A stretch of 64,000 nucleotides of DNA from Thiocapsa bogorovii. GTDB lineage: Bacteria; Pseudomonadota; Gammaproteobacteria; Chromatiales; Chromatiaceae. Shown here in pieces: positions 17,765 to 26,654 of this stretch (within the stretch, counting starts at the first letter, position 1; each line of letters starts with the position of its first letter). The notes below the pieces were generated by a model that saw nothing but the letters and a program-made list of their open reading frames with translations, did no database searches and had not been told where the DNA came from. The stretch spans positions 4,523,501-4,587,500 of the forward strand of contig NZ_CP089309.1 in assembly GCF_021228795.1 (NCBI RefSeq), given 5' to 3'. The position numbers were made by a program, and so were the translations under genes.

Positions 17765-18781
17765 ATGAGCGTTGGACAGGACACGCTGGGTTGGCTGCGC
17801 ACCGATCTCTTCCAGGTCGATACGGCCTGGTCGGAGGAGACCGCGTGCGGGTTCCGCTGGTGGCCGCACCGGCAGGCTCAGACGCTGGAGGTCATCGGCC
17901 GGGACGCCGGGCCGGACGGTGCGCCGGCGGATCTTGTGCTGGTGCGCACCGAGCTGCTGCGCGATCTGGATCTCGACGAGGAGGTTCTGGAGGTGCTCCA
18001 AGCGGTCGCGCTGCGCACGGCCGGGATGGCTGGCCCGGTCTATGATCCTGCGCGCCGTACCCTGGACCTTTGCACGCTGGTGCGGGTGTACGCCGACATC
18101 GACGGCTGGATGCGTCGACTGATCGGCCTGGCTGCGATGCTGCAGATCCGTGATGCCGATCGGGGCGCCTCTGCCATCGCCGAGGCGGTCGGGGCGATGC
18201 CTGCGCAGAGCGGCCATCCCGAACGAGGAGAGCGCGCACTGCCGGATCCGTTGATCGCCGAAGCCCTGCTGCGACTCGATGCCGAGGCTAGGGCGGCGTC
18301 ACGCTGGCCGGGGGACGAGCTCGCGCGGTTCGCCGAGACCTATCTGGATCAGTCACCTGCCCTCAGCGGATCCGGGGACGCGACGGGCTTCACGGCGGAG
18401 TTTCCGCACGGCAAGCGCGCCGCCTCGCTCTGCGAGGTCGCCACAGATCAGACCCACCCCTGGTACGGCCACGGGTTGGCGCTGCGGCAGCGGTTCCCCG
18501 TTTTGGTGACATCGGAGGCGGAGGGGCGGCGACTGGCGCTCGAGCTGAACGCCCGTGCCTTGAGCGAGGCCCCGATGGGATACGGGTTCGGCAGCTTCGG
18601 CTATCAGGACGGGGCACTCGCGTTCCAGGCCTTCTTCCCGAATCCGGCGTATCGCTCGGGGTTGGTGACGAATCTCTATCTGTCGTGCGCCGAGCGTGCC
18701 CGGATGCTGTCGGTGCTGCTGACCGGGGTGGATTGGACGGAGGCGTCGTTCGATTCGAGTCGGTCGGGGGCGTGCGGTTGA
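17765..18781 (+). CDS. Uncharacterised 338-residue cytoplasmic protein
   Basis: I do not recognise this protein. It has no signal peptide or membrane segment, is acidic, and begins MSVGQDTLGWLRTDLFQVD. The N-terminal ~130 residues (TLEVIGRDAG...LVLVRTELLRDL...LCTLVRVYADIDGWMRRLIG) and the C-terminal ~110 residues (YGHGLALRQRFPVLVTSEAE, YGFGSFGYQDGALAFQAFFP) each have alternating strand-helix character, suggesting two domains. It lies between the monooxygenase-like gene and a ROK kinase, with stop and start overlapping the latter, so the three may be co-transcribed. Confidence 0.75.
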   Translation: MSVGQDTLGWLRTDLFQVDTAWSEETACGFRWWPHRQAQTLEVIGRDAGPDGAPADLVLVRTELLRDLDLDEEVLEVLQAVALRTAGMAGPVYDPARRTLDLCTLVRVYADIDGWMRRLIGLAAMLQIRDADRGASAIAEAVGAMPAQSGHPERGERALPDPLIAEALLRLDAEARAASRWPGDELARFAETYLDQSPALSGSGDATGFTAEFPHGKRAASLCEVATDQTHPWYGHGLALRQRFPVLVTSEAEGRRLALELNARALSEAPMGYGFGSFGYQDGALAFQAFFPNPAYRSGLVTNLYLSCAERARMLSVLLTGVDWTEASFDSSRSGACG

Positions 18782-19707
18782 CCAAGCGGTCGCAGCAAGT
18801 CGCTTCGACTCGGATCGGGATCGATCTGGGCGGGACCAAGATCGAGCTCGTCGCATTGGATCCCGACGGGCATGAGCGGTTGCGGCGGCGGGTGGCGACG
18901 CCGCAGGGTGACTATGCCGCGACGGTTCGCGCGGTCGCAGCCCTGGTGCATGACGCTGAACAGGCGCTCGGTACGCGCGCCAGCGTGGGTGTCGGTACCC
19001 CGGGCTCGGTGTCGCGCCTCACCGGATGTTTGCGCAACGCGAACTCCACCTGCCTGAACGACAAGCCCTTGCAGGGCGACCTCGAGGCGGCACTGGCCCG
19101 GCCCGTGCGACTGGCCAACGATGCCAACTGTTTCGCCATGTCGGAGGCGGTCGACGGCGCGGGGGCCGGTGCGGAGAGCGTGTTCGGTGTCATCCTCGGC
19201 ACCGGGGTCGGCGGCGGTGTCGTGGTGCGTGGCCAACTGCTGGTTGGCGCCAACGCGATCGCGGGAGAGTGGGGGCATTCGCCCTTGCCCCTGCCGGATG
19301 CGGAGGACCGACCGCTGCCGCCCTGCTACTGCGGTCGCGTCGGTTGTGTCGAGACCTATCTCTCGGGTCCGGGGCTCGCAGCCGATCATGCGCGACGCCA
19401 CGGCGGGACATCGGATGCAGCGACGATCGCTGCGCGTGCCGTCGCTGGAGACCCGGCGTGCGAGGCCAGCCTCCGACGCTACGAGGCGCGTCTGGCCCGC
19501 GCACTTGCGGTCGTGGTCAACCTTCTCGACCCCGATGTGATCGTGCTCGGCGGCGGACTCTCGAAGCTGGGTCGGCTCTATCGCCACGTCCCGAATCTCT
19601 GGACGGCGCACATCTTTTCGGATCAGGTCGCCACCCGGCTGCTTCCGGCGCGGCATGGCGATGCCTCCGGCGTGCGTGGTGCGGCCTGGCTGTGGGGTGT
19701 AACCTGA
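18778..19707 (+). CDS. ROK-family sugar kinase (fructokinase/glucokinase-like)
   Basis: A ~309-residue ROK kinase. Phosphate-binding RIGIDLGGTKIELVALD is near the N-terminus, the ADP-site motif is GVILGTGVGGGVVV, GEWGHSPLPLP carries a conserved His, and the zinc-binding motif CYCGRVGCVETYLSGPGL identifies the family. The exact sugar is uncertain; the arrangement resembles bacterial fructokinase/N-acetylglucosamine kinase members. The start is ambiguous. I prefer TTG 18778, which overlaps the previous stop and lies about eight bases after GGGGG; GTG 18772 is an alternative. Confidence 0.88.
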   Translation: MTKRSQQVASTRIGIDLGGTKIELVALDPDGHERLRRRVATPQGDYAATVRAVAALVHDAEQALGTRASVGVGTPGSVSRLTGCLRNANSTCLNDKPLQGDLEAALARPVRLANDANCFAMSEAVDGAGAGAESVFGVILGTGVGGGVVVRGQLLVGANAIAGEWGHSPLPLPDAEDRPLPPCYCGRVGCVETYLSGPGLAADHARRHGGTSDAATIAARAVAGDPACEASLRRYEARLARALAVVVNLLDPDVIVLGGGLSKLGRLYRHVPNLWTAHIFSDQVATRLLPARHGDASGVRGAAWLWGVT

Positions 19708-19757
19708 TGCCCAAAATGGCGACCGGATCGGCTGCCGGCTTTCAAGAGGAGCATCCA

Positions 19758-20369
19758 ATGCACATCGCTCTTTTCGGCGCGACCGGGGGAACCGGGCGCC
19801 AGGTCCTGGATCAGGCACTCGCGCAGGGACACGCCGTCTCGGCGCTGGTGCGCGATCCCGCGAAGCTCGCGGAGCGGGCAGGGTTGACCTTGGTCGTGGG
19901 GGATGTCCTGGATCAGACTGCGACGACCCGCTGCGTTCAAGGTGTCGACGCCGTGATCTGTGTGCTGGGCTCCCATGGGAGCCGCGAGCCGATCGAGGCG
20001 CTCGGCACGCGCATCGTCCTGGATGCAATGCGCGACACCGGCGTGCGTCGGCTGATCGCAGTGACCTCGCTCGGCGTCGGAGACAGTCGCGAGCAGATCA
20101 ATTGGGCGTTTCGCGTCATCATGGATCTGACCCTGAAACCGATCATGATGGCGAAGGAAGAGCAGGAACGGCTGATCAAGGCGAGCGGGCTCGACTGGAC
20201 CATCGTGCGCCCGGGAGGATTGACCGATGGTCCGCGCACCGGGGCCTACCGCTTCGGCCGCGATCGTTCGATCAAGGGTGGGCGTATCAGCCGTGCCGAT
20301 GTGGCGGATTTCGTCTTGCGGCAGTTGACCGACCCGGCCTTCATCCACCAGACCCCCGCTGTGAGCTGA
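19758..20369 (+). CDS. NAD(P)-binding atypical SDR (BLVRB/NmrA-like)
   Basis: A 203-residue Rossmann protein of the atypical short-chain dehydrogenase group related to biliverdin reductase B. The dinucleotide motif is ALFGATGGTGRQVLDQAL, then SALVRDPAKL, VVGDVLD, RLIAVTSLGVGDS and the DWTIVRPGGLTDGP signature. The active-site Tyr of classical SDRs is absent, as usual for this subgroup. A GAGGAG ribosome binding site precedes ATG 19758. Substrate unknown; it follows the ROK kinase by 50 bases. Confidence 0.87.
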   Translation: MHIALFGATGGTGRQVLDQALAQGHAVSALVRDPAKLAERAGLTLVVGDVLDQTATTRCVQGVDAVICVLGSHGSREPIEALGTRIVLDAMRDTGVRRLIAVTSLGVGDSREQINWAFRVIMDLTLKPIMMAKEEQERLIKASGLDWTIVRPGGLTDGPRTGAYRFGRDRSIKGGRISRADVADFVLRQLTDPAFIHQTPAVS

Positions 20370-20392
20370 CCAAGCGAGGGGTTAGCGTCACC

Positions 20393-20585
20393 TAAACCGC
20401 GCCCGGTGCGGTACGCGTCGTTTGTTGGATTGGCTTGGCCGCGCTAGCTCCGACAACTGTGGGGTCTTCTGCGGTTTAAGATTCTGAAAAATATTCAATT
20501 TTAAACCGCGTCACGACAGCGATCGGAAAAAACCTCGAGCCCGACACACAATGAACGTTACGCATATCACTCTGGACGCGGTTTT
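20393..20585. repeat. Composite inverted-repeat element, copy 4 (inverted orientation)
   Basis: The 193-bp element comprises modules 20393-20480 (TAAACCGCGCC to GCGGTTTA) and 20501-20585 (TTAAACCGCGTC to GACGCGGTTTT) around an AT-rich linker. In reverse complement the second module begins AAACCGCGTCCAGAGTGA, close to module A of copy 2. It ends six bases before the trmO start codon, so the trmO leader is essentially repeat sequence. Confidence 0.85.
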
Positions 20586-20591
20586 GGCCCT

Positions 20592-21071
20592 ATGAACATC
20601 GCATACAGCCCGATCGGCACCATCCATTCCCCCTTCGCCAAACCCACGGACATGCCGATTCAGCCGACCGGTGCGCTCGGTGTCCAGGGGACGATCGAGG
20701 TGCTCGAGGCATTTCGGGAGGGTCTGAAGGATCTCGACGGCTTCTCGCACCTGATCCTGCTTTATCACTTCCACCACAGCCGCGGATTCAATCTTCAGCC
20801 CGTCCCGTTTCTGGATCGAGAACCGCGCGGCCTGTTCGCGACCCGCGCGCCCAAACGTCCGAATTCGATCGGTCTGTCCGTCGTGCGCTTGGACAAGATC
20901 GAGGGCGGTCTGCTGCACATCACGAACGTGGATATCCTCGACGGAACACCGCTCTTGGACATCAAGCCCTATGTCCCGGCGTTCGATACACCGGAAGACG
21001 TGCGCACCGGCTGGTTCGGGAATGTCACCTCGGCGGTCGCCAACCACCGATCGGATGATCGGTTTCAGTAG
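20592..21071 (+). CDS. trmO: tRNA (N6-threonylcarbamoyladenosine37-N6) methyltransferase TrmO-family
   Basis: A 159-residue protein of the TrmO/YaeB (TsaA-like) family, which methylates t6A37 of tRNA-Thr. Family motifs are PIGTIHSPFAKPTDMPIQP, then LDGFSHLILLYHFH, PRGLFATRAPKRPNSIGLSVVRL and the C-terminal ILDGTPLLDIKPYVPAFD. It is the short form lacking the C-terminal extension of E. coli TrmO (~235 residues). No ribosome binding site precedes ATG 20592 because the upstream DNA is the repeat element. Some single-domain relatives have other substrates, so the exact reaction is inferred. Confidence 0.85.
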   Translation: MNIAYSPIGTIHSPFAKPTDMPIQPTGALGVQGTIEVLEAFREGLKDLDGFSHLILLYHFHHSRGFNLQPVPFLDREPRGLFATRAPKRPNSIGLSVVRLDKIEGGLLHITNVDILDGTPLLDIKPYVPAFDTPEDVRTGWFGNVTSAVANHRSDDRFQ

Positions 21072-21231
21072 GGTCGGAGGGCCTGGTTCGTCGTCGCGCG
21101 CGCACTATACTCGGGGATGTACAGGGACTCTCGCGGCCTCGGCGCCGTTTCGATGAGCCTTCGTCCGAGGGCCTTCGGAGTGGCTGCCGTCTGCCGCGGA
21201 GCGTTTGGACATCCGATACGCGGGGGCAGCG

Positions 21232-23364
21232 ATGAGCACTCCGGGAGCGAAAGACGGCAGGCTGGCACGGCGGATCAGGTTCTACTGGGATTCGCCCGTG
21301 CGCAAGTTCATCTGGGACTCGCTCTTGCGGGTGCCCTGGCTGATTGCCTACAACGTCGGTGGGACCGCCGTTTTGGTGATCCTGTTCGCGGCGACCTCCC
21401 AAGGGCAGGATCTTCTGCGTCTCTCGGCCGAGCGCGGTTTCACGCTCGCCGATCTGGATTTTCTCTGGAACCTCTTGTTCCTGGTCGGCACGCTGGTCGG
21501 CTCCCTGTCGCTCTGGTACACCTCCCGGCTCACGCTGGGTGTCGAGTATCCCGGCTACCCGTTGGATCGCAAGTACGCGGCCTTCGGCCGCCGCTGGTGG
21601 CCGCGCGTCGTCGGTAGCCTGGTGCCGCTCGCGATCGGCTGGACCTTTCTGCAGATCGGCTCGGCGGTGCCGAGCAGCGAGACCTTGCTCGGATGGCTCT
21701 ACCTCGGAATGGGTTTCGCGCTGTTAGTCTTCTACGTGGCGCGCAGGCCGATCTTCGGGGTGGACCGGGACGACATGATCCTGGACCTTGGCAATGCTGT
21801 CCCGCCAGCGCATCGACGCCGGGGGCGGGCCTTGCTGATCGCCGCTTTCGCCCTGGTTCCGCTCTTTGTGATCGCGCCGGTTCTGTTGCCGCAACTGCTC
21901 GTTGCACCCGCGATTGCCGTGCTCGGCGTCGTCGGGATCAGCCTGTTCGGCACCGCTGTCTTGACCTATCTGCCGATGTCCAACGGCGCGCCGCCGCTCA
22001 CGCTCGCGATGCTGCTGTTGGCCCTGGTATCCGGCATCTGGAACGACAATCACGCGGTGCGCGTCGACGACGACCTGGAGAGCACACCCCGGCGGCCCAC
22101 GCCTGTCGAGCAGCTCGCGTCCTGGCAACGGGTCCGATCCGGGAGTGCGGCCGAGCCGGAAACGGTGGTTCTGGTCGCCACCTCGGGCGGCGGCATCAGT
22201 GCGGCCTACTGGACTGCCTCTACGCTCGCCTATCTCGAGCACAAATTCGGTGCGCCGTTCGCGGAACGGCTCTTTGCCGTCAGCGGCGTCTCGGGCGGCA
22301 GCCTCGGCGCCGCGACCTATGTCGCTCTGAAGCGGGCCGGGCTGCCAACCGAACAGACCAATGTCTTGCTCGATCAGGTGCGCGAGGTGCTCGGCCACGA
22401 CTTTCTGTCGCCGGTCGTCGCCGGGATGCTCTTCCCGGACCTGTTACAGCGCTTTCTGCCCCCGCCGATCGCGCTCGCGGATCGCCAGCGATTTCTTGAG
22501 CGTTCCTGGGAATCGGCCTTCGACGGCGAGGCGAGGGCGCTCTTCAAGGGCCCGTTCCAGGGTCTTTACTCCGGACCCGAGGCGGCAGCCCTGCCGAGCC
22601 TGCTGCTGAACACGACCATCGTCGAGACCGGTCAACGCGGTATCTTCTCGAACCTGCGCGTCGACGGACTTCCACAGGTGATCGATCTCCTGGAGCCGCG
22701 TTATGGTCTCGGCGACATTCGCACCAGTGCCGCCGCGGGTGCGAGCGCCCGCTTTACCTACGTCAGCCCCGCCGGCACGGTCCATGTCGAGGACGGCGAG
22801 AAGCTGCGGTTGGTCGACGGAGGCTATTTCGAGAACTCGGGTGCCGCCTCGATGGCCGATCTCATAACACTGTTGGTGAAGAAGGGCGCTGTTCTGAAAC
22901 CCATCCTGATCATCATCGACAACGACACGACCGCACCGAATCTGTGTCGGCGCGACGGCAGTGTCGAACGGCTCCCGAGCGGAGGTGGCTTCAACGCCAC
23001 CGTCAGTGAAGTCACGTCGCCCGTTGAGGCCTTGCTCGAGACCCGCTCGGCGCGCGGAGAGCTGGCCGAAGTCATCGCGGCGGATCTGGTCGAGGGCATC
23101 GGAGGAACCGTCATCGAGGTCCCGCTCGCCTCCGTGGTGCGAGCACGCCTTGCCGCTCTGGGAGCCGCCGACGCCGAGACCATCGCGGCAGTGGAAAGCC
23201 GATATGTGGAGCCGCCTCTCGGATGGTCGCTTTCGCAAGAGGTACGCGAAGGCATGGACAACACCCTGAGCAACGAACAGGGCGGCTTGGAGCTTCATTT
23301 CCGGTATCTGGCCATCGCGCTCGGCTTGGAGCAGGGCGAGGTGCCGCCCTGTGCCGCGCATTAG
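21232..23364 (+). CDS. Membrane-anchored patatin-like phospholipase
   Basis: A 710-residue protein. The first ~290 residues contain about seven hydrophobic segments (for example LIAYNVGGTAVLVILFAA and APAIAVLGVVGISLFGTAVL). The C-terminal part is a patatin-type hydrolase domain: an oxyanion-like TSGGGISAAYW, the nucleophile elbow GVSGGS and the catalytic Asp in LVDGGYFENSG. The expected reaction is acyl-ester hydrolysis on lipids at the inner membrane. I chose ATG 21232; TTG 21205 in the same frame is an alternative. It stands alone after trmO. Confidence 0.82.
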   Translation: MSTPGAKDGRLARRIRFYWDSPVRKFIWDSLLRVPWLIAYNVGGTAVLVILFAATSQGQDLLRLSAERGFTLADLDFLWNLLFLVGTLVGSLSLWYTSRLTLGVEYPGYPLDRKYAAFGRRWWPRVVGSLVPLAIGWTFLQIGSAVPSSETLLGWLYLGMGFALLVFYVARRPIFGVDRDDMILDLGNAVPPAHRRRGRALLIAAFALVPLFVIAPVLLPQLLVAPAIAVLGVVGISLFGTAVLTYLPMSNGAPPLTLAMLLLALVSGIWNDNHAVRVDDDLESTPRRPTPVEQLASWQRVRSGSAAEPETVVLVATSGGGISAAYWTASTLAYLEHKFGAPFAERLFAVSGVSGGSLGAATYVALKRAGLPTEQTNVLLDQVREVLGHDFLSPVVAGMLFPDLLQRFLPPPIALADRQRFLERSWESAFDGEARALFKGPFQGLYSGPEAAALPSLLLNTTIVETGQRGIFSNLRVDGLPQVIDLLEPRYGLGDIRTSAAAGASARFTYVSPAGTVHVEDGEKLRLVDGGYFENSGAASMADLITLLVKKGAVLKPILIIIDNDTTAPNLCRRDGSVERLPSGGGFNATVSEVTSPVEALLETRSARGELAEVIAADLVEGIGGTVIEVPLASVVRARLAALGAADAETIAAVESRYVEPPLGWSLSQEVREGMDNTLSNEQGGLELHFRYLAIALGLEQGEVPPCAAH

Positions 23365-23385
23365 GACACGCGTTCTCGCAGGGTT

Positions 23386-23922
23386 TCAGAGGAGCTTCAC
23401 CAGCGCGGCGATGGCGGCCACTTGGGCGAACATCAGCGGTACCAGCCATTTGAGCAGATCCAGCTTCACGTGTGCGATTTCTTTCTGCAGCCGGAGCTCG
23501 GTCGCATGCAGGTCGGCACGGATCTGCTCGATGTCTGCCTTGAGCTGGGCTCGGAGGTGTTCGATGTCGCCCTTGAGCTCGGCGCGGAGGTGTTCGATGT
23601 CGCCCTTGAGCTCGGCGCGGAGGTGTTCGATGTCGGCCTTGAGCTCGGCGCGGAGATGTTCGATGTCGATCTTCAACTCGGCACGGACTTGTTCGATATC
23701 ACCTTGCAGCCGAAGCTCGGTGGCGCGCAGATCGGCTCTGACCTGCTCGATCTCTTTCTGCAGCCGCAGCTCGGCCTCGCGGACATGGCCTTGGGTGGCT
23801 AAGTCAGGCAGGTGCGGGTAGCGTTCCTCAAGACGCTCGAACGCCTCGGCGATGACGCGCGCACGGGTGCGGTCGTCGGGTGCCGTGGTGAGGGCTTCAT
23901 AGAGTGCAACGCTTGAGCTCAT
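23386..23922 (-). CDS. Coiled-coil membrane-anchored protein (DUF1640/CCDC90-like)
   Basis: A 178-residue protein. An N-terminal ~45-residue region (ALYEALTTAPDDRTRARVIAEAF) is followed by a continuous coiled coil made of 11-residue repeats (DIEHLRAELKG and variants, residues ~70-130) and a C-terminal hydrophobic anchor (LVPLMFAQVAAIAALVKLL). This layout is that of DUF1640/CCDC90-like proteins, homologues of mitochondrial coiled-coil membrane proteins with no settled bacterial role. The start is ATG at 23922. The coil is encoded by five 33-bp tandem units, two of them identical, so length variation between strains is likely. Confidence 0.78.
   Translation of the reverse strand: MSSSVALYEALTTAPDDRTRARVIAEAFERLEERYPHLPDLATQGHVREAELRLQKEIEQVRADLRATELRLQGDIEQVRAELKIDIEHLRAELKADIEHLRAELKGDIEHLRAELKGDIEHLRAQLKADIEQIRADLHATELRLQKEIAHVKLDLLKWLVPLMFAQVAAIAALVKLL
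23528..23692. repeat. Five 33-bp tandem repeats inside the coiled-coil gene
   Basis: Units begin TCGATGTCG and repeat every 33 bases at 23528, 23561, 23594, 23627 and 23660. The second and third are identical and the others differ at a few positions. Each unit encodes 11 residues, so unit gain or loss keeps the frame. Confidence 0.9.
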
Positions 23923-24100
23923 GACGCGACGATACAACGGTATGTGGACGGCTGCAAGATCCTGCTCGGGACGGTCGTTTGGTCGGTTGCTCGCCTCGGA
24001 TCAGCCCGCGCCTTCCGTCTCTCGAGGTAAACGCGAGCCGTGCCGTTCGCGGTATTTTCGACTGCTCGGGTCGCCGAACACCCAGGTCACCGAGCGCGGG

Positions 24101-24811
24101 CTACCAGGGGATCGGCTCTCCATGTCGGAAAAAGCCGCCGCTCGGACCGCCATCCGGGAGCGTAGCCGCCCAGACGATGCCCTCCGCGCCTTCCTCCACC
24201 GACAAGGGTGCCCGTTCGCCGCCCAGGTTCGTACGGACCCAGCCCGGACAGACAGCGTTGACCTTGATTCCGGTATCACGCAATTCGTCGGCGAAGATCC
24301 GGGTGAGCGCATTGAGCGAGACCTTGGAGAGCCGATAGCCCGGGCAGCAGCCGTTCATCTCGTCGAGCTGGCCCATGCCGGACGAGACATTGACCACGCG
24401 ACCTCGGCCTTCCATCAAGGGGATCAGCACCTGGCAGAGCCGCAGCGGCGCCAGGGCGTTGGTCTCCATACCGCGGCGCACCGTCTCCAGGTTCGCGCGA
24501 AAGACGCTGGCCTCCTCTGTTCCGGGCTTCGGATCGGGGACGATCCCGGCGTTGTTGACCAGGACGTCCAGCCGGCCGATCCCGCGAACGGTCTCGACCA
24601 GGGCCTGAATCGACGCCTCGTCGGTCACGTCCAGAGGCTGGAAGCGGACATCGTGGCCGGCATCCGCCAGAGCCTGCGCGGCAGCGCGGCCTTCCGCCTC
24701 ACGTCGTGCCGTAAGGATCACGGTATAGCCCATGGCCGCCAGTCGACGGCTGGTCTCGAGTCCCAGGCCGCGATTCGCACCGGTGACGACGGCGACGGGT
24801 TTTTCGGACAT
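24101..24811 (-). CDS. Short-chain dehydrogenase/reductase
   Basis: A 236-residue classical SDR. The cofactor motif is VVTGANRGLGLETSRRLA, then LDVLVNNAGIV, NVSSGMGQ with the catalytic Ser, and Y-x-x-x-K in PGYRLSKVSLNAL. ARR after the second strand suggests NADPH preference, by family rule. The C-terminus GGPSGGFFRHGEPIPW resembles carbonyl-reductase-like SDRs. The start at 24811 is supported by GGAGGAG seven bases upstream. Substrate unknown. Confidence 0.9.
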   Translation of the reverse strand: MSEKPVAVVTGANRGLGLETSRRLAAMGYTVILTARREAEGRAAAQALADAGHDVRFQPLDVTDEASIQALVETVRGIGRLDVLVNNAGIVPDPKPGTEEASVFRANLETVRRGMETNALAPLRLCQVLIPLMEGRGRVVNVSSGMGQLDEMNGCCPGYRLSKVSLNALTRIFADELRDTGIKVNAVCPGWVRTNLGGERAPLSVEEGAEGIVWAATLPDGGPSGGFFRHGEPIPW

Positions 24812-25072
24812 CGGATGCTCCTCCAGTGAAAGGCGAGACGCCGGCTGGATGCCAGGCTCGCGGGAACTTCGGCCAAAGCTTGTGCCCGGCTTCGACCCGT
24901 CAATGACCCAATTCGTTCGCATCGACGAGAAGCGGCCAAAGGCCCTTCTCTCGTGCCGCAGGCTAAACTTCAATATCGACCGGATCCGGGATGATCGACG
25001 GCGCCCGGGGTGTAAAACGCGTCATCCGAGGCCATAGATTCATGGACAAGCTCGTTCGTGGAGGCTATCCCG

Positions 25073-25873
25073 ATGAACGCGATTCTGATCGATCTCGATG
25101 GTGTCTTGTATCAGGGCGATGAGCCGATTCAGAAGGCCGATCAGGCCATTGCCTGGGTCCGACGCCGCGCGATTCCGCACCTGTACGTGACCAATACCAC
25201 CTCTCGACCCCGTGCGGCTATCGTGGACAAGCTCGCGCGGCTCGGCATCGCCGTGGAGGCGGACGAGATCCTCACGCCGCCTCTGGCGGCGAGCGCATGG
25301 CTCGCCGAGCGCGGCCTCTCGCGGGTGGCGCTGTTCGTGAATCCGGCCACTCGGGCCGACTTCACCGGCGTGACCCCTCTCCCGCCGGACGCCGAGGAGG
25401 GTGCCGAGGCGGTGATCCTCGGCGACCTGGGCGAGGATTGGGACTATGCGACGCTCAATCGCGCCTTCCGTCTCCTGATGGCCGAGCCCAGCCCGCAGCT
25501 GATCGCGCTCGGTATGACCCGCTACTGGCGCGCCCCGGACGGTCTGCGCCTGGACACCGCCCCCTTTGTCGCGGCCCTCAAGCACGCCACGGGCGTCGAG
25601 CCGATCGTGCTGGGCAAGCCTGCCCGACCCTTCTTCGAGGCGGCGCTGACCGCCCTGGGGAGCAGCGCCGCCGACACCCTGATGATCGGCGACGACATCC
25701 GCAGCGACATCGCCGGCGCGCAGGCCGCCGGACTCAAGACCCTGTTGGTGCGCACCGGCAAGTTCCGCCCCGCGGATCTCGACACGGAGATCCGCCCGGA
25801 CGGTGTCATCGACTCGATCGCAGATCTACCCGCGTGGTGGCAGCGCGCCGATCCGGCGATGGCTCGGTCTTGA
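25073..25873 (+). CDS. HAD-superfamily phosphatase (NagD/LHPP-like)
   Basis: A 266-residue HAD hydrolase of subclass IIA. Motif I is LIDLDGVLYQGDEP, motif II is YVTNTTSRP, the C2 cap lies between, and motifs III/IV are GKPARPFF and LMIGDDIRSDIAGAQAAG. Its architecture matches NagD/phospholysine phosphohistidine phosphatase-like proteins. The start at ATG 25073 follows GGAGG at 25060. It appears monocistronic and is the last ordinary gene before the accessory region. Confidence 0.9.
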   Translation: MNAILIDLDGVLYQGDEPIQKADQAIAWVRRRAIPHLYVTNTTSRPRAAIVDKLARLGIAVEADEILTPPLAASAWLAERGLSRVALFVNPATRADFTGVTPLPPDAEEGAEAVILGDLGEDWDYATLNRAFRLLMAEPSPQLIALGMTRYWRAPDGLRLDTAPFVAALKHATGVEPIVLGKPARPFFEAALTALGSSAADTLMIGDDIRSDIAGAQAAGLKTLLVRTGKFRPADLDTEIRPDGVIDSIADLPAWWQRADPAMARS

Positions 25874-26129
25874 GAGACGCGATCCTCGCCGCCCGCCAAC
25901 GCCGCGCTCCGTCGGCGTCCCGTGTGCTCGGGACGGAATCACCGCCATGCCCCATGTGGACCTGATCTCGAAGTGAGCTCGTGGCACCCGCTCCGCGGTG
26001 TCACGCATGCCCCGTGGCGCTCTGCGCCACGTGCCACGACGGCCCGGGTCACGAACACTCGCCGCGCCGCGTCAAGGGCCGCGACCTCGTCAGCCGTGCG
26101 TAACGAAAGCCTGGCGTCGAGGTTGAACG

Positions 26130-26654
26130 CTAAACATCCTTCTGTTTCAGCAGCGCTTTGAGACGTTCGACCTCGGCGAGGGCAGCTTCCTTGGCTTGGA
26201 GTGCGGCTTCCTTGGCCCGTCGCTCTGCTTCCTTTGCAGCCCGCGCCTTGTCGAGCTCACGTTGGATCCCCCGCTGCTGACGCAGGAATTCCTGACGCGC
26301 CTGATAGGCGTGATAGGCGCGCTCTTTCTCGGAGAAGGCGTTCAAGGTACTCATGGCTTGCCTCATCTCGGCGGTGTGCATCCAGTCGGGCAGCGTAGCC
26401 TCATTGAAGCGCTCGGCTTCCTTGAAGAATTTTAGCCAACGTTCACGCTCGATTTCGACCTGTGCGGACGCAAATTTGTCGGAAAAGGCCTCGCGCTCGT
26501 TGTACGGATTGAGGGTCTCGACCTCTGTGATCGGAGCGGGCAGATCGTCGACCAGCACGGCGTTAAGAAAGTGGATCAACAGGGGGCGGTTGTCCTCGGA
26601 GCCGAGCAGGGCCTTGAAGACGCAGTCGACTCTGGGATCAATGGGATGGCGCAT
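26130..26654 (-). pseudogene. Rpn/PD-(D/E)XK transposase-family protein, internally deleted
   Basis: A 174-residue open frame. Residues 1-55 (MRHPIDPRVDCVFKALLGSE, then LLIHFLNAVL, ITEVETLNPYNERE) are the standard N-terminus of the Rpn/PDDEXK transposase family. At about residue 65 the sequence jumps directly to the family's late region (RWLKFFKEAERFNEATLPDW...) and the C-terminal Lys/Glu/Ala coiled coil. Roughly 100 or more residues expected in between, including the PD-(D/E)XK nuclease residues, are missing. The frame is preserved, so a shortened protein may be made, but nuclease activity is not expected. Confidence 0.75.

Noticed and set aside
18676-20028. A 450-residue open frame antisense to the ROK kinase
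   Set aside because: The ROK kinase motifs on the plus strand are clear and the antisense translation is compositional noise.
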